DNA of 42,979 nucleotides from 66-474 sp036278635 (GTDB lineage: Bacteria > Pseudomonadota > Gammaproteobacteria > Xanthomonadales > Rhodanobacteraceae): NCBI GenBank assembly GCA_036278635.1, contig DASUKQ010000084.1, positions 1-42,979 on the forward strand, read 5' to 3'. Shown in pieces: positions 1 to 6,672 of the stretch; within the stretch, counting starts at the first letter, position 1; each line of letters starts with the position of its first letter. Position numbers and translations under genes: made by a program. Below the pieces are notes generated by a model, which was not told where the DNA came from, searched no databases, and saw nothing but the letters and a program-made list of their open reading frames with translations.

Positions 1-599
1 ACCAGGCCGCAATACAGCCCTTCGATCGCGAAATCGCAATCCGGGTCCACCTCGATCGGTGCATGGGCACGATTGCGCGGCAACAAGTGGATTCCGCGCC
101 GGTCGCGCCTGAACACCTTCACCGTGAAAGCGTCATCCACGCGCGCCACCACGATCTGGCCGTTGCGCGCCTCGGGGGTTTGCCGCACCGCGATCAGATC
201 GCCATCGAGGATTCCGGCGTCCACCATCGAATCGCCGTCGACCCGCAACAGATAATCCGGCTGCGGTTTGAACAATGCGCAATCGACACGCAGGGTCCGC
301 TCGACATTCGCCTCGACCAGGATCGGCGCACCGGCGGCAACCTTGCCGATCAGCGGAAGGTTGAAGGCACTCGTGTCGGCAATGGAACCGCCACCCACCA
401 ACCGGATTCCGCGTGCGGTACGCACCGGCAGTTCGATCAGGCCCTGGGCTTCGAGGGCCTGGAGGTGCTTGGCGGCGGAGCGGGGCGAAGCGAACCCGAA
501 CGCGCGCTGGATGTCGCGCACGCTGGGCGGATAGCCGTGGCGGGCGAGGTACTCGCGCACGAACCGCAGGATCCGCAATTGGGTCGTAGTGGGTGCCAT
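1..599 (-). CDS. lexA: LexA repressor (partial, 3' end cut by window edge)
   Basis: SOS-response repressor that cleaves itself when stimulated by RecA filaments. The 199 visible residues include an N-terminal winged helix-turn-helix (about residues 1-66, with PSVRDIQRAFGF and SPRSAAKHLQALE), the Ala-Gly cleavage site in KVAAGAP (A89-G90), and the Ser/Lys dyad of the S24 peptidase fold (Ser124 in DGDSMVD, Lys161 in FTVKVF). Family members are about 200-210 residues, so only the last few codons are missing. The ATG at 599-597 gives the MAPTTTQ start. There is no Shine-Dalgarno sequence, because a perfect palindrome lies directly upstream. The short N terminus and GTATAC-type operator are more like the second LexA (LexA2) of xanthomonads and pseudomonads than enterobacterial LexA. 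That subtype call is inference. The imuA/imuB/dnaE2 genes that often follow lexA2 would lie outside the window. Confidence 0.93.
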   Translation of the reverse strand, partial: MAPTTTQLRILRFVREYLARHGYPPSVRDIQRAFGFASPRSAAKHLQALEAQGLIELPVRTARGIRLVGGGSIADTSAFNLPLIGKVAAGAPILVEANVERTLRVDCALFKPQPDYLLRVDGDSMVDAGILDGDLIAVRQTPEARNGQIVVARVDDAFTVKVFRRDRRGIHLLPRNRAHAPIEVDPDCDFAIEGLYCGL

Positions 600-619
600 G
601 GGTATACAAATGTATACCC
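600..619 (-). promoter_or_regulatory. Putative LexA operator, perfect palindrome touching the lexA start
   Basis: Two 9-base arms, GGGTATACA and TGTATACCC, are perfect reverse complements separated by AA. Each arm contains the self-complementary hexamer GTATAC, so the core reads GTATAC-N4-GTATAC. The palindrome ends exactly one base before the lexA ATG, where autoregulation would be expected. Its layout resembles LexA2-type boxes (GTAC-like half-sites 4 bases apart) and not the CTG-N10-CAG box of E. coli. Binding is inferred. Confidence 0.7.
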
Positions 620-740
620 ATTTCGGGTCTCGCGGATCGAGACGCGGCTAATCAAGCAGATGGAAGTGGAGTCGGCCAACCGACTTGAAATCGGTTCAGG
701 CGCATCAAGCAAATCGAGACCTGGCTCGCTCCATCCCGGT

Positions 741-815
741 CATTCCATTTCGGGACACTCGCGCTGTTTGCGAGCGCAATCGCCGATGAAGCCGGCGATG
801 GCCCCGGAATGACGA
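741..815. repeat. Dispersed palindromic repeat, family A, between lexA and the dehydratase gene
   Basis: The unit opens with CATTCC and closes with GGCCCCGGAATGACGA (800-815). The same 16 bases recur at about 40816-40831 between atpG and atpD. Inside are small inverted repeats such as ATCGCC...GGCGAT. It lies beyond the 3' end of the dehydratase gene and upstream of lexA. Nothing else is recognisable in 620-826 apart from a single hairpin at 678-696. Confidence 0.6.
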
Positions 816-826
816 ACCAGGAGCCA

Positions 827-1795
827 TCACGGATCAGGTGTCTCGAACGGAATCGCGTCGAGATCGACGTTGCCGCCGGTCAGCACCAGCCCCACGCGCT
901 TGCCCGCGAACCGTTCGCGCGATTGCAACACCGCGGCCAGCACGATGGCCGAAGAGGGCTCGACCGTTTGTTTCAACTCTGCCCAGACGAGGCGCATCGC
1001 GGCCAGCGTGTCGGCGTCGTCCACCGGGATCACCTCGACCCGGTGCGCCTGCAGCAACTCGAGGTTCGGCGCGCCGATCGTGGCACGCAAGCCGTCGCAA
1101 ACCGTGTGCGGCACGACGTCGGTGACGCGCTCGCCGCGCTGCAACGATCGATACGCGTCGTCCGCGCCGGCGGGTTCCGCCGCGACCCTTTGCACCTGTG
1201 GCGCCAGCGCGTGCAACGCGATCGCACACCCCGACGACAGGCCGCCCCCACCGACCGGTGCGATCACGACATCCAGATCCGGAACCTGCTGCAGCAATTC
1301 CAGCGCGATCGTGCCCTGGCCGGCGATCACGCGCGGATCGGTATATGGATGCACCAGCGTCGCGCCGGTTTCGCGCTGCACGCGCGCGCAGGCTTCCTCG
1401 CGTGCGGCCTGGGTCGGCGCACAGCGGTGCAGGATCCCGCCGGCGCGTTCGATGTTGGCGAGTTTGGTGGCAACCGCGCCCTCGGGCACCACGACATGCG
1501 CGGGAATGCCGCGGGTTGCGGCGGCCAGTGCCAACGCCGCGCCGTGGTTGCCGGACGAGTGCGTCACCACCCCAAGTCCGGCTTCGTCGTCGGATAACGA
1601 CCACACCGCGTTGCAAGCGCCACGGAACTTGAACGCGCCGCCGCGCTGCAGGTGTTCGCACTTGAAAAACAGCATTGCGCCGGCGCGTGCGTCGAGCTCC
1701 GGCGAATCCAGCACCGGCGTCATCCGCGCATGCGTCGCGATGCGGGCGGCCGCGGCGCGGATATCGTCGAGAGCGGGGGTCTTGAAATCGTTCAT
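827..1795 (-). CDS. PLP-dependent serine/threonine dehydratase-like protein
   Basis: A 322-residue fold-type II pyridoxal-phosphate enzyme of the threonine dehydratase/serine racemase group. The PLP lysine is Lys56 in the FKFRGA motif. SSGNH (80-84) binds the substrate carboxylate and the tetraglycine loop GGGG (182-185) holds the PLP phosphate. LTGGN near the C terminus completes the pocket. It lacks the C-terminal ACT regulatory domains of biosynthetic IlvA, so a catabolic dehydratase, a serine racemase or a hydroxyaspartate ammonia-lyase are all possible. The ATG at 1795 is chosen because similarity begins with FKTPALDDIRAA, and a longer upstream reading looks non-coding. It is divergent from pepN, with 73 bases between the two starts. 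The exact substrate cannot be read from sequence. Confidence 0.85.
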   Translation of the reverse strand: MNDFKTPALDDIRAAAARIATHARMTPVLDSPELDARAGAMLFFKCEHLQRGGAFKFRGACNAVWSLSDDEAGLGVVTHSSGNHGAALALAAATRGIPAHVVVPEGAVATKLANIERAGGILHRCAPTQAAREEACARVQRETGATLVHPYTDPRVIAGQGTIALELLQQVPDLDVVIAPVGGGGLSSGCAIALHALAPQVQRVAAEPAGADDAYRSLQRGERVTDVVPHTVCDGLRATIGAPNLELLQAHRVEVIPVDDADTLAAMRLVWAELKQTVEPSSAIVLAAVLQSRERFAGKRVGLVLTGGNVDLDAIPFETPDP

Positions 1796-1868
1796 GGGGC
1801 AATCCGCACGGTTCGGAACCGGGCCATTGTTGCACCGCCGCTTCCAATCCCGCTGATAAAATGGCCGG

Positions 1869-4544
1869 ATGGATACCGAAACCCGCGTCGAGTCACCAGC
1901 CGCACCCGCCACGATCCGTCTTGCCGATTACCGTCCGCCCGCCTGGCGCGTCACCGCGGTCGAACTGGTGTTCGACCTCGGCATCGATGAGACCCGTGTG
2001 CACTCGCGCCTGACCCTGGCGCGCGATCGCGACGAGCCCTTGCGTCTGGATGGCGAAGACGTGGAACTGGTCAAGGCCCGACTCGACGGCCGCACGCTGG
2101 AGGCATCCGAATACCAGCTCGACGCTCGGACCCTGACCATCCACGGCGCACGCGACGGCAGCGTGCTGGAACTCGACGTCCGCATCGACCCGGCGCGCAA
2201 CAGCCAGTTGTGCGGGTTGTACCTGTCCGGTTCACGCCGCCACGGATTCCTGCTGACCCAGTGCGAAGCCGAAGGGTTTCGTCGCATCACCTTTTTCCCC
2301 GACCGCCCCGACGTGCTGGCGCGCTACGACGTGACCCTGCGTGCGGACCGCGCGCGTTTCCCGGTGTTGCTGGCGGGCGGCGAGGAAGTCGAAGCGGGCG
2401 ACCTGCCGGACGGACGCCACTACGCGCGTTTCGTCGACCCGCATCCCAAACCCAGCTACCTGTTCGCGCTGGTGGCCGGTCACCTGGAGAAAATCGAACG
2501 TGCCTACCGCACCGCCGACGGCCACGACGTCACCTTGCGCCTGTGGGCGGAAGCCGACGCGATCGGACGCTGCCATTACGCGATGGATGCGCTGGAACGC
2601 GCGATGCGCTGGGACGAGCGTGCTTATGGCCGCAACTACGACCTGCCGGTGTTCAACGTGGTCGCGACCCACGACTTCAACATGGGTGCGATGGAAAACA
2701 AGGGCCTCAACATCTTCAACAGCAAGTACCTGCTGGCCGATCCGGATACCACCACCGACGACGAATACCGCCGCATCGAGGCGGTGATCGGCCACGAGTA
2801 CTTCCACAACTGGAGCGGCAACCGCGTCACCTGCCGCGACTGGTTCCAGTTGTCGCTGAAGGAAGGCTTCACGGTGTTCCGGGAACACAGTTTCTGCGAA
2901 GACATGCATTCGGCCGCGCTGAAGCGCATCGAGGACGTCGCCGCCCTGCGCCGCGTGCAGTTCGCCGAAGACGCGGGCCCATTGGCGCACCCGGTGCGTA
3001 CGGCCGAATACCAGGCGGTCGACAATTTCTACACCGCGACGGTGTACGAAAAGGGCGCCGAACTGATCCGCATGTTGGCGGGCAAACTGGGCCGGGAAGG
3101 ATTCCGTCGCGGCACCGATCTGTACTTCGCGCGCTTCGACGGCCAGGCCGTCACCATCGAGGACCTGCTGGCGGCGCTGGGCGAAGCCAACGACGTCGAT
3201 CTGTCGCCGTGCCTCGCCTGGTACGCGCAGGCCGGCACCCCGGAGGTCCGGGCAAGCGGAAAGTACGACCCCGCGGCAAAGCGCTACACGTTGACGCTGA
3301 AGCAACGCACCCCGCCGACCCCCGGACAACCGCACAAACAGCCGCTGCCGATTCCGGTCAACGTCGCGCTGTTCGCGGAATCCGGCACGCCCTTGTCGAG
3401 CCGGTTCGACGGCAGCGACGACGACGCGACGACCCACCATGGGCTGGAACTCACCGGAGCCGAACAGCGTTTCGTGTTCACTGACGTCGCGTCGGAACCA
3501 ACGCCGTCGTTGTGCCGCGGCCTTTCCGCGCCGGTGCGGGTCGCGTTCGACTACACCGCGCAGCAACTTGCAACGCTGTTGCAACACGAAACCGAGGGCT
3601 TCGACCGCTGGAATGCCGCGCAGGAATTGGCCGGCCGCGCCTTCGACGAGGGCCTGGCCGGCCTGCCCGAACACCCCGCCACGGACGCATGGCTGGACGC
3701 GTTGACGAGTCTGTTTGCCGCGCGCGCACAGGCTGACCCGGCACTGCTGGCCGATTTGCTGACGCCGCCTTCGGAACTCGAACTCGGCGTGCGCCATGCG
3801 CCCTTCGATCCGGACGCGGTGCACGCCGCACGCGAAGCGCTCGAGACCGCGCTGGCACGACGGCTCGGCAACGCGTTGTCCGAAACCTTCCGCGAACTGC
3901 ACGCCGACGAGTCGGGCTCACTCGATCAGGACGCCGCCGCACGCCGCCGGCTGAAGGCGCGCGTACTTGCGTTGCTGATCCGCTTCGATGCGGCGACCGG
4001 CGCCGAACTCGCGTTCGCGCAGTTCCGCGACGCGCGTGGCATGACCGATCGCCTCGCCGCGCTGGCCGCCCTTGTGCGCAATGGAGCACCGCAGGCCGGC
4101 GACGCCCTGCGCGCGTATCGCGAACGCTTCGACGGGGATGCGCTGACGCTGGACAAGTGGTTCATGTTGCAGGCGACGCAACCCGAGCGCGCCACCCTGG
4201 AACACGTGCAGGCGCTGGAAGCCGATCCCGCCTTCACGCTGGCCAATCCGAACCGCGTGCACGCCCTGCTCGGCGCCTTCGCACGCGCCAACCCGGTCGC
4301 CTTCCACCGTCCGGATGGCGCGGGCCATCGCTACTTCGCGGGCAAGCTGGCGGAAATCGACGCGAAGAACCCGCAACTCGCCGCGCGCCTCGCCAAGGCC
4401 TTCGAGGACTGGCCCCGGCTGGAACCCGGCCGCCGCGCGTCGGCGGAGTCGACGCTGCACGCCCTGTCCGCGCAGGGAGGCCATTCGCCCGATCTCGCCG
4501 AAATCCTGACCCGGATGCTTGCCGCGGGCAACAGCGCAAGCTGA
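1869..4544 (+). CDS. pepN: Aminopeptidase N (M1 family zinc peptidase)
   Basis: An 891-residue cytoplasmic metallo-aminopeptidase that removes N-terminal residues from peptides in the last steps of protein turnover. The substrate N-terminus-binding motif GAMEN is at 273-277. The zinc site is HEYFH (309-313) plus Glu332 in LKEGF, giving the HExxH-x18-E signature. The N-terminal beta domain begins with RLADYRPPAW. The C-terminal part has the DUF3458-type immunoglobulin-like and alpha-helical domains of bacterial PepN. Length matches the family (about 870-890 residues). The ATG at 1869 follows weak ribosome-binding sequence and shares a short divergent region with the dehydratase gene. No clear terminator follows. 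Confidence 0.96.
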   Translation: MDTETRVESPAAPATIRLADYRPPAWRVTAVELVFDLGIDETRVHSRLTLARDRDEPLRLDGEDVELVKARLDGRTLEASEYQLDARTLTIHGARDGSVLELDVRIDPARNSQLCGLYLSGSRRHGFLLTQCEAEGFRRITFFPDRPDVLARYDVTLRADRARFPVLLAGGEEVEAGDLPDGRHYARFVDPHPKPSYLFALVAGHLEKIERAYRTADGHDVTLRLWAEADAIGRCHYAMDALERAMRWDERAYGRNYDLPVFNVVATHDFNMGAMENKGLNIFNSKYLLADPDTTTDDEYRRIEAVIGHEYFHNWSGNRVTCRDWFQLSLKEGFTVFREHSFCEDMHSAALKRIEDVAALRRVQFAEDAGPLAHPVRTAEYQAVDNFYTATVYEKGAELIRMLAGKLGREGFRRGTDLYFARFDGQAVTIEDLLAALGEANDVDLSPCLAWYAQAGTPEVRASGKYDPAAKRYTLTLKQRTPPTPGQPHKQPLPIPVNVALFAESGTPLSSRFDGSDDDATTHHGLELTGAEQRFVFTDVASEPTPSLCRGLSAPVRVAFDYTAQQLATLLQHETEGFDRWNAAQELAGRAFDEGLAGLPEHPATDAWLDALTSLFAARAQADPALLADLLTPPSELELGVRHAPFDPDAVHAAREALETALARRLGNALSETFRELHADESGSLDQDAAARRRLKARVLALLIRFDAATGAELAFAQFRDARGMTDRLAALAALVRNGAPQAGDALRAYRERFDGDALTLDKWFMLQATQPERATLEHVQALEADPAFTLANPNRVHALLGAFARANPVAFHRPDGAGHRYFAGKLAEIDAKNPQLAARLAKAFEDWPRLEPGRRASAESTLHALSAQGGHSPDLAEILTRMLAAGNSAS

Positions 4545-4583
4545 ACAAGTCACGCCGCAAACCTGCACGCCGGCATCCAAAGG

Positions 4584-4599
4584 TGTACCATCGGGTACA
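4584..4599. promoter_or_regulatory. Palindrome TGTACC-N4-GGTACA upstream of the lipoprotein gene
   Basis: Six-base arms TGTACC and GGTACA are perfect reverse complements around ATCG, 30 bases before the ATG at 4629. The position and dyad symmetry fit a repressor or activator site. No factor can be named, and the site could be coincidental. Confidence 0.3.
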
Positions 4600-4628
4600 G
4601 CAATTGGTGGCGTGATCGGAGGTGCGGC

Positions 4629-5531
4629 ATGCGCAAGATGAATCGAAGGCGGGCCTGGACCCGCCTGGCGCGTGGCGCGGTACTCGGTGCAGGCGTCCTG
4701 CTGCTGGCCGGCTGCGCGACGGGCTATTCGTTCGTGCAGCCCGACGTGGCGGGCGGTGGCGGTTACTACACCAGCGAGGGTCCGTATTCGGGCCGAGGCT
4801 ATTACGACGACTACGGCACCGGCCCCTACTATTCCGGCACCAGCGGCTGGGGCTATTACAACGGCAGTTATCCGTATTCCAGCCGGTACGGATATTACGG
4901 CGGCAACTACTATGGCTACGGGTCGCCGTGGATCTTCAATCTCGGCATTTCCAATGTGTGGAACTTCCCGGGCTACTGGGGTCCGTGGTACACGCTGGGT
5001 TATCCCTCGTGGGGGTGCCACGAACGGCGCTGCGGCAATCACCGCCACCATGGCCACCAGCACGGGGACAAGCATGACCAGGGCTCCGATCGCGGCGATC
5101 ACCTCGCTTCGGAGCGACCCTTGAATCCCGACCTTCCACCACGTCTGTCTCCCGGCACGCCGCCGGTCCAGATCCGTTCACTTCCGGCCACGCAACGGCC
5201 CCAGGCGGATTTCGCGAACCGCCGGCCCGCGGACATCAACGCATTTCGGCACGACCGGTTCGTGCAGGCCCCACGGCAACGTGTCGGTGGACGCGCGCCC
5301 GGAGTCCCGGCGCGCCTCGAGGCGATGGAAACCCGCGCACCGGCGCCACCCGCATTCGTCAATCGGCCCACAAGGTCGATGGCGCCGGTAGCGGCCATGC
5401 CGCCGGCGGCCAGTCGCGCACCCCGCGTCATGCCGCGCCCGGCGGTCCGGCCAGCGGCGCCCACACGCGCAGCGCCGATGGCGTCCCCTGCGCCGCGCCA
5501 CGGCGTCAGCCGCAAGACCAAGATCCAGTAA
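4629..5531 (+). CDS. Gly/Tyr-rich outer-surface lipoprotein of unknown function
   Basis: A 300-residue protein with a lipoprotein signal peptide: a basic N terminus (MRKMNRRR), a hydrophobic stretch and the lipobox LLAGC with Cys29 as the lipidated residue. Residues about 30-130 are very rich in Gly, Tyr and Ser (many YYG/GYY units, ending with WNFPGYWGPWY). A short His-rich patch follows (HRHHGHQHGDKHD, about 138-150). The last 140 residues are rich in Pro, Arg and Ala and look disordered. A good Shine-Dalgarno sequence, GGAGG, lies 6 bases before the ATG. I do not recognise a family with known function. The composition suggests a surface-exposed or matrix-binding lipoprotein, and the His patch might bind metal, but both are guesses. 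Confidence 0.75.
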   Translation: MRKMNRRRAWTRLARGAVLGAGVLLLAGCATGYSFVQPDVAGGGGYYTSEGPYSGRGYYDDYGTGPYYSGTSGWGYYNGSYPYSSRYGYYGGNYYGYGSPWIFNLGISNVWNFPGYWGPWYTLGYPSWGCHERRCGNHRHHGHQHGDKHDQGSDRGDHLASERPLNPDLPPRLSPGTPPVQIRSLPATQRPQADFANRRPADINAFRHDRFVQAPRQRVGGRAPGVPARLEAMETRAPAPPAFVNRPTRSMAPVAAMPPAASRAPRVMPRPAVRPAAPTRAAPMASPAPRHGVSRKTKIQ

Positions 5532-5603
5532 GCGACCCGGTGCGGTTCGCGGTCCCGGACCCTCATCCGGCCCGTTGGGCACAAGCAAGAGCAGCGCGTT
5601 GCA

Positions 5604-5770
5604 CCCTTCTACCGGAGGGGAGAAGGGATCTGCTCCCCCTCTCCCCCCGGGGAGGGGCGGGGGGGTGAGGGTTCGGGCTTGCGATATGCCGGACTGCGCG
5701 CTCGGGCTTGCGAAATGTTGCCTTGCGCGACGCCCGAGCCCCTTCCGGCCCGCTGAGCCACACCTTCTCC
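5604..5770. repeat. Dispersed palindromic repeat, family B (CTCTCCC-rich), in the 5532-5815 gap
   Basis: The gap after the lipoprotein gene has no gene. It holds G/C-tract palindromes (for example CTCCCCCTCTCCCC facing GGGGAGGGGCGGGG at about 5633-5665) followed by GGTGAGGGTTCGGGC. A unit beginning TCGGGCTTGCGA is repeated 29 bases apart, at about 5672 and 5701. The same CCCTCACCCC...CTCTCCC theme is found inside glyS at 21241-21357. Confidence 0.6.
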
Positions 5771-5815
5771 CGAGTGCAGAAGAAAAATGCGGTCGGGGCT
5801 GGCCGGCAAGCAGGC

Positions 5816-5854
5816 AAAAAAAGGCGGGGAACGCGGCACGCCGCATTCCCCGCC
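5816..5854 (-). terminator. Rho-independent terminator after the 63-aa gene
   Basis: Read on the minus strand, a perfect 9-bp stem (GGCGGGGAA with TTCCCCGCC, 5823-5831 and 5846-5854) encloses a second small GCGG/CCGC stem and is followed by seven T residues (5822-5816). It lies about 20 bases beyond the stop codon of the small gene at 5873-6064. Confidence 0.85.
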
Positions 5855-5872
5855 CTACCCCCGAACCGGTGT

Positions 5873-6064
5873 TCAGTGGGAGATGCCGACGATCGTGTCG
5901 TTCAGCTCTTCCAGCGCCCGCTCCGCCCCCGGTCGCGAAGCATTGTCGGGGCGATGTTCACGGATCTCCTCGGATTGCAGCTCGAGGGTTCCCATTTGAA
6001 CCAGGGCGTCATGGTGCCTGCGCACCTCTTCCCATTCCTCATTGGTCATGTTGACTAAGTTCAT
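5873..6064 (-). CDS. Small hypothetical protein, 63 aa, acidic
   Basis: A short acidic, probably helical protein starting MNLVNMTNEEWEEVRRH, with no signal peptide, membrane segment or cysteine. The ATG at 6064 is chosen because AGGAGG lies 9 bases upstream. A longer in-frame start at 6112 lacks this support. It is followed at once by a strong terminator, which together with the ribosome-binding site argues that it is a real gene. I do not recognise the family. The charged EEWEEVRRHHDAL helix could mediate protein-protein contact. It may share a transcript with the small frame at 6123-6287. Confidence 0.6.
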   Translation of the reverse strand: MNLVNMTNEEWEEVRRHHDALVQMGTLELQSEEIREHRPDNASRPGAERALEELNDTIVGISH

Positions 6065-6122
6065 CTCGCCAGTCCTCCTGTTTGTGCGAAGCCACGCCCT
6101 TGCCTCAATCAAGCTGAAATCT

Positions 6123-6287
6123 TCAAGTAGCGTTCATCCGCAGCCGCTGATACTCTTCGCCAAAAGGGGCAGTTGCGGTTCGAACCACCACTTCGGCGCC
6201 TTGTGTTTTTCCCCAATCTGGCGCCCGGAACTCGGTTATTCTGGATTCCCCCTGTTCCTGATGACCGCCGGGCGCCAGTTCTTTCAT
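6123..6287 (-). CDS. Possible small hypothetical protein, 54 aa
   Basis: A 54-residue frame starting MKELAPGGHQEQGESR and ending EEYQRLRMNAT. Residue use is balanced and charged, unlike the Arg/Pro-rich shadows of GC-rich DNA. The ATG at 6287 is preceded 7 bases away by AGGAA, which lies in the loop of a perfect hairpin. The gap to the next small gene is 58 bases, so the two could be co-transcribed and end at the 5816-5854 terminator. No known domain is seen, and coding status is uncertain. Confidence 0.4.
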   Translation of the reverse strand: MKELAPGGHQEQGESRITEFRAPDWGKTQGAEVVVRTATAPFGEEYQRLRMNAT

Positions 6288-6288
6288 T

Positions 6289-6305
6289 GCAGCCTTCCTG
6301 GCTGC
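6289..6305 (-). promoter_or_regulatory. Hairpin presenting a ribosome-binding site in its loop
   Basis: On the minus strand the 6-base arms GCAGCC and GGCTGC pair perfectly around AGGAA. AGGAA is the only Shine-Dalgarno-like sequence before the ATG at 6287. Folding of the leader could modulate translation. The structure is seen in the sequence; its function is inferred. Confidence 0.35.
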
Positions 6306-6672
6306 TTCCCGCCGACACGAAACCGGATCCTGTTTGCCGATCCCTTGTCGCTCGCAATGGCTGTTTCGGCGGGAGCGCAGAGAGTATTTCTGCACGTCGC
6401 GTGCCAAACCATCGGCAATTCCCGCTGAAATTTGCAAGAGAATGTGACGCCGACGGGTCGGTGCGGGATTACGTGCGACGTGTATCGCAGTTGTAACAAT
6501 TCGCAACGATTGACAACGTTATTTCCGAGTCCGAATGCGGTTTTCCGGCACGCCATCGGCCCGGCCGTGCGTTGCAATTGGAAACAAGTGACGCGTCGTG
6601 ACGCCGTCCTGACCGTGCCGCGTCAGGCGTGACCGACCCACGACATCGATTGAGACGGGGAAAGACGCAGTG
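6306..6672. other. Gap upstream of mnmG with no convincing gene
   Basis: This stretch separates the small minus-strand genes from mnmG. It is relatively AT-rich around 6480-6530 and holds a TTGACA hexamer at 6510-6515 on the plus strand. The hexamer 17 bases later, GAATGC, is a poor -10 box. Promoters for mnmG and for the small genes are expected here. Nothing more definite is visible. Confidence 0.4.

Noticed and set aside
678..696. tRNA-Ser(UGA)-like anticodon arm: AACCGA, loop CTTGAAA, TCGGTT
   Set aside because: The stem and 7-base loop with TGA look right, but no acceptor stem, D-arm, long variable arm or GGTTCGAATCC T-arm can be placed around it. It is more likely an ordinary hairpin in the lexA upstream gap.
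5532..6054. Arg/Pro/Gly-rich open frames over the 5.6-5.8 kb repeat, considered as genes
   Set aside because: They are made of G/C-tract palindromes, overlap a strong terminator and have no ribosome-binding sites.
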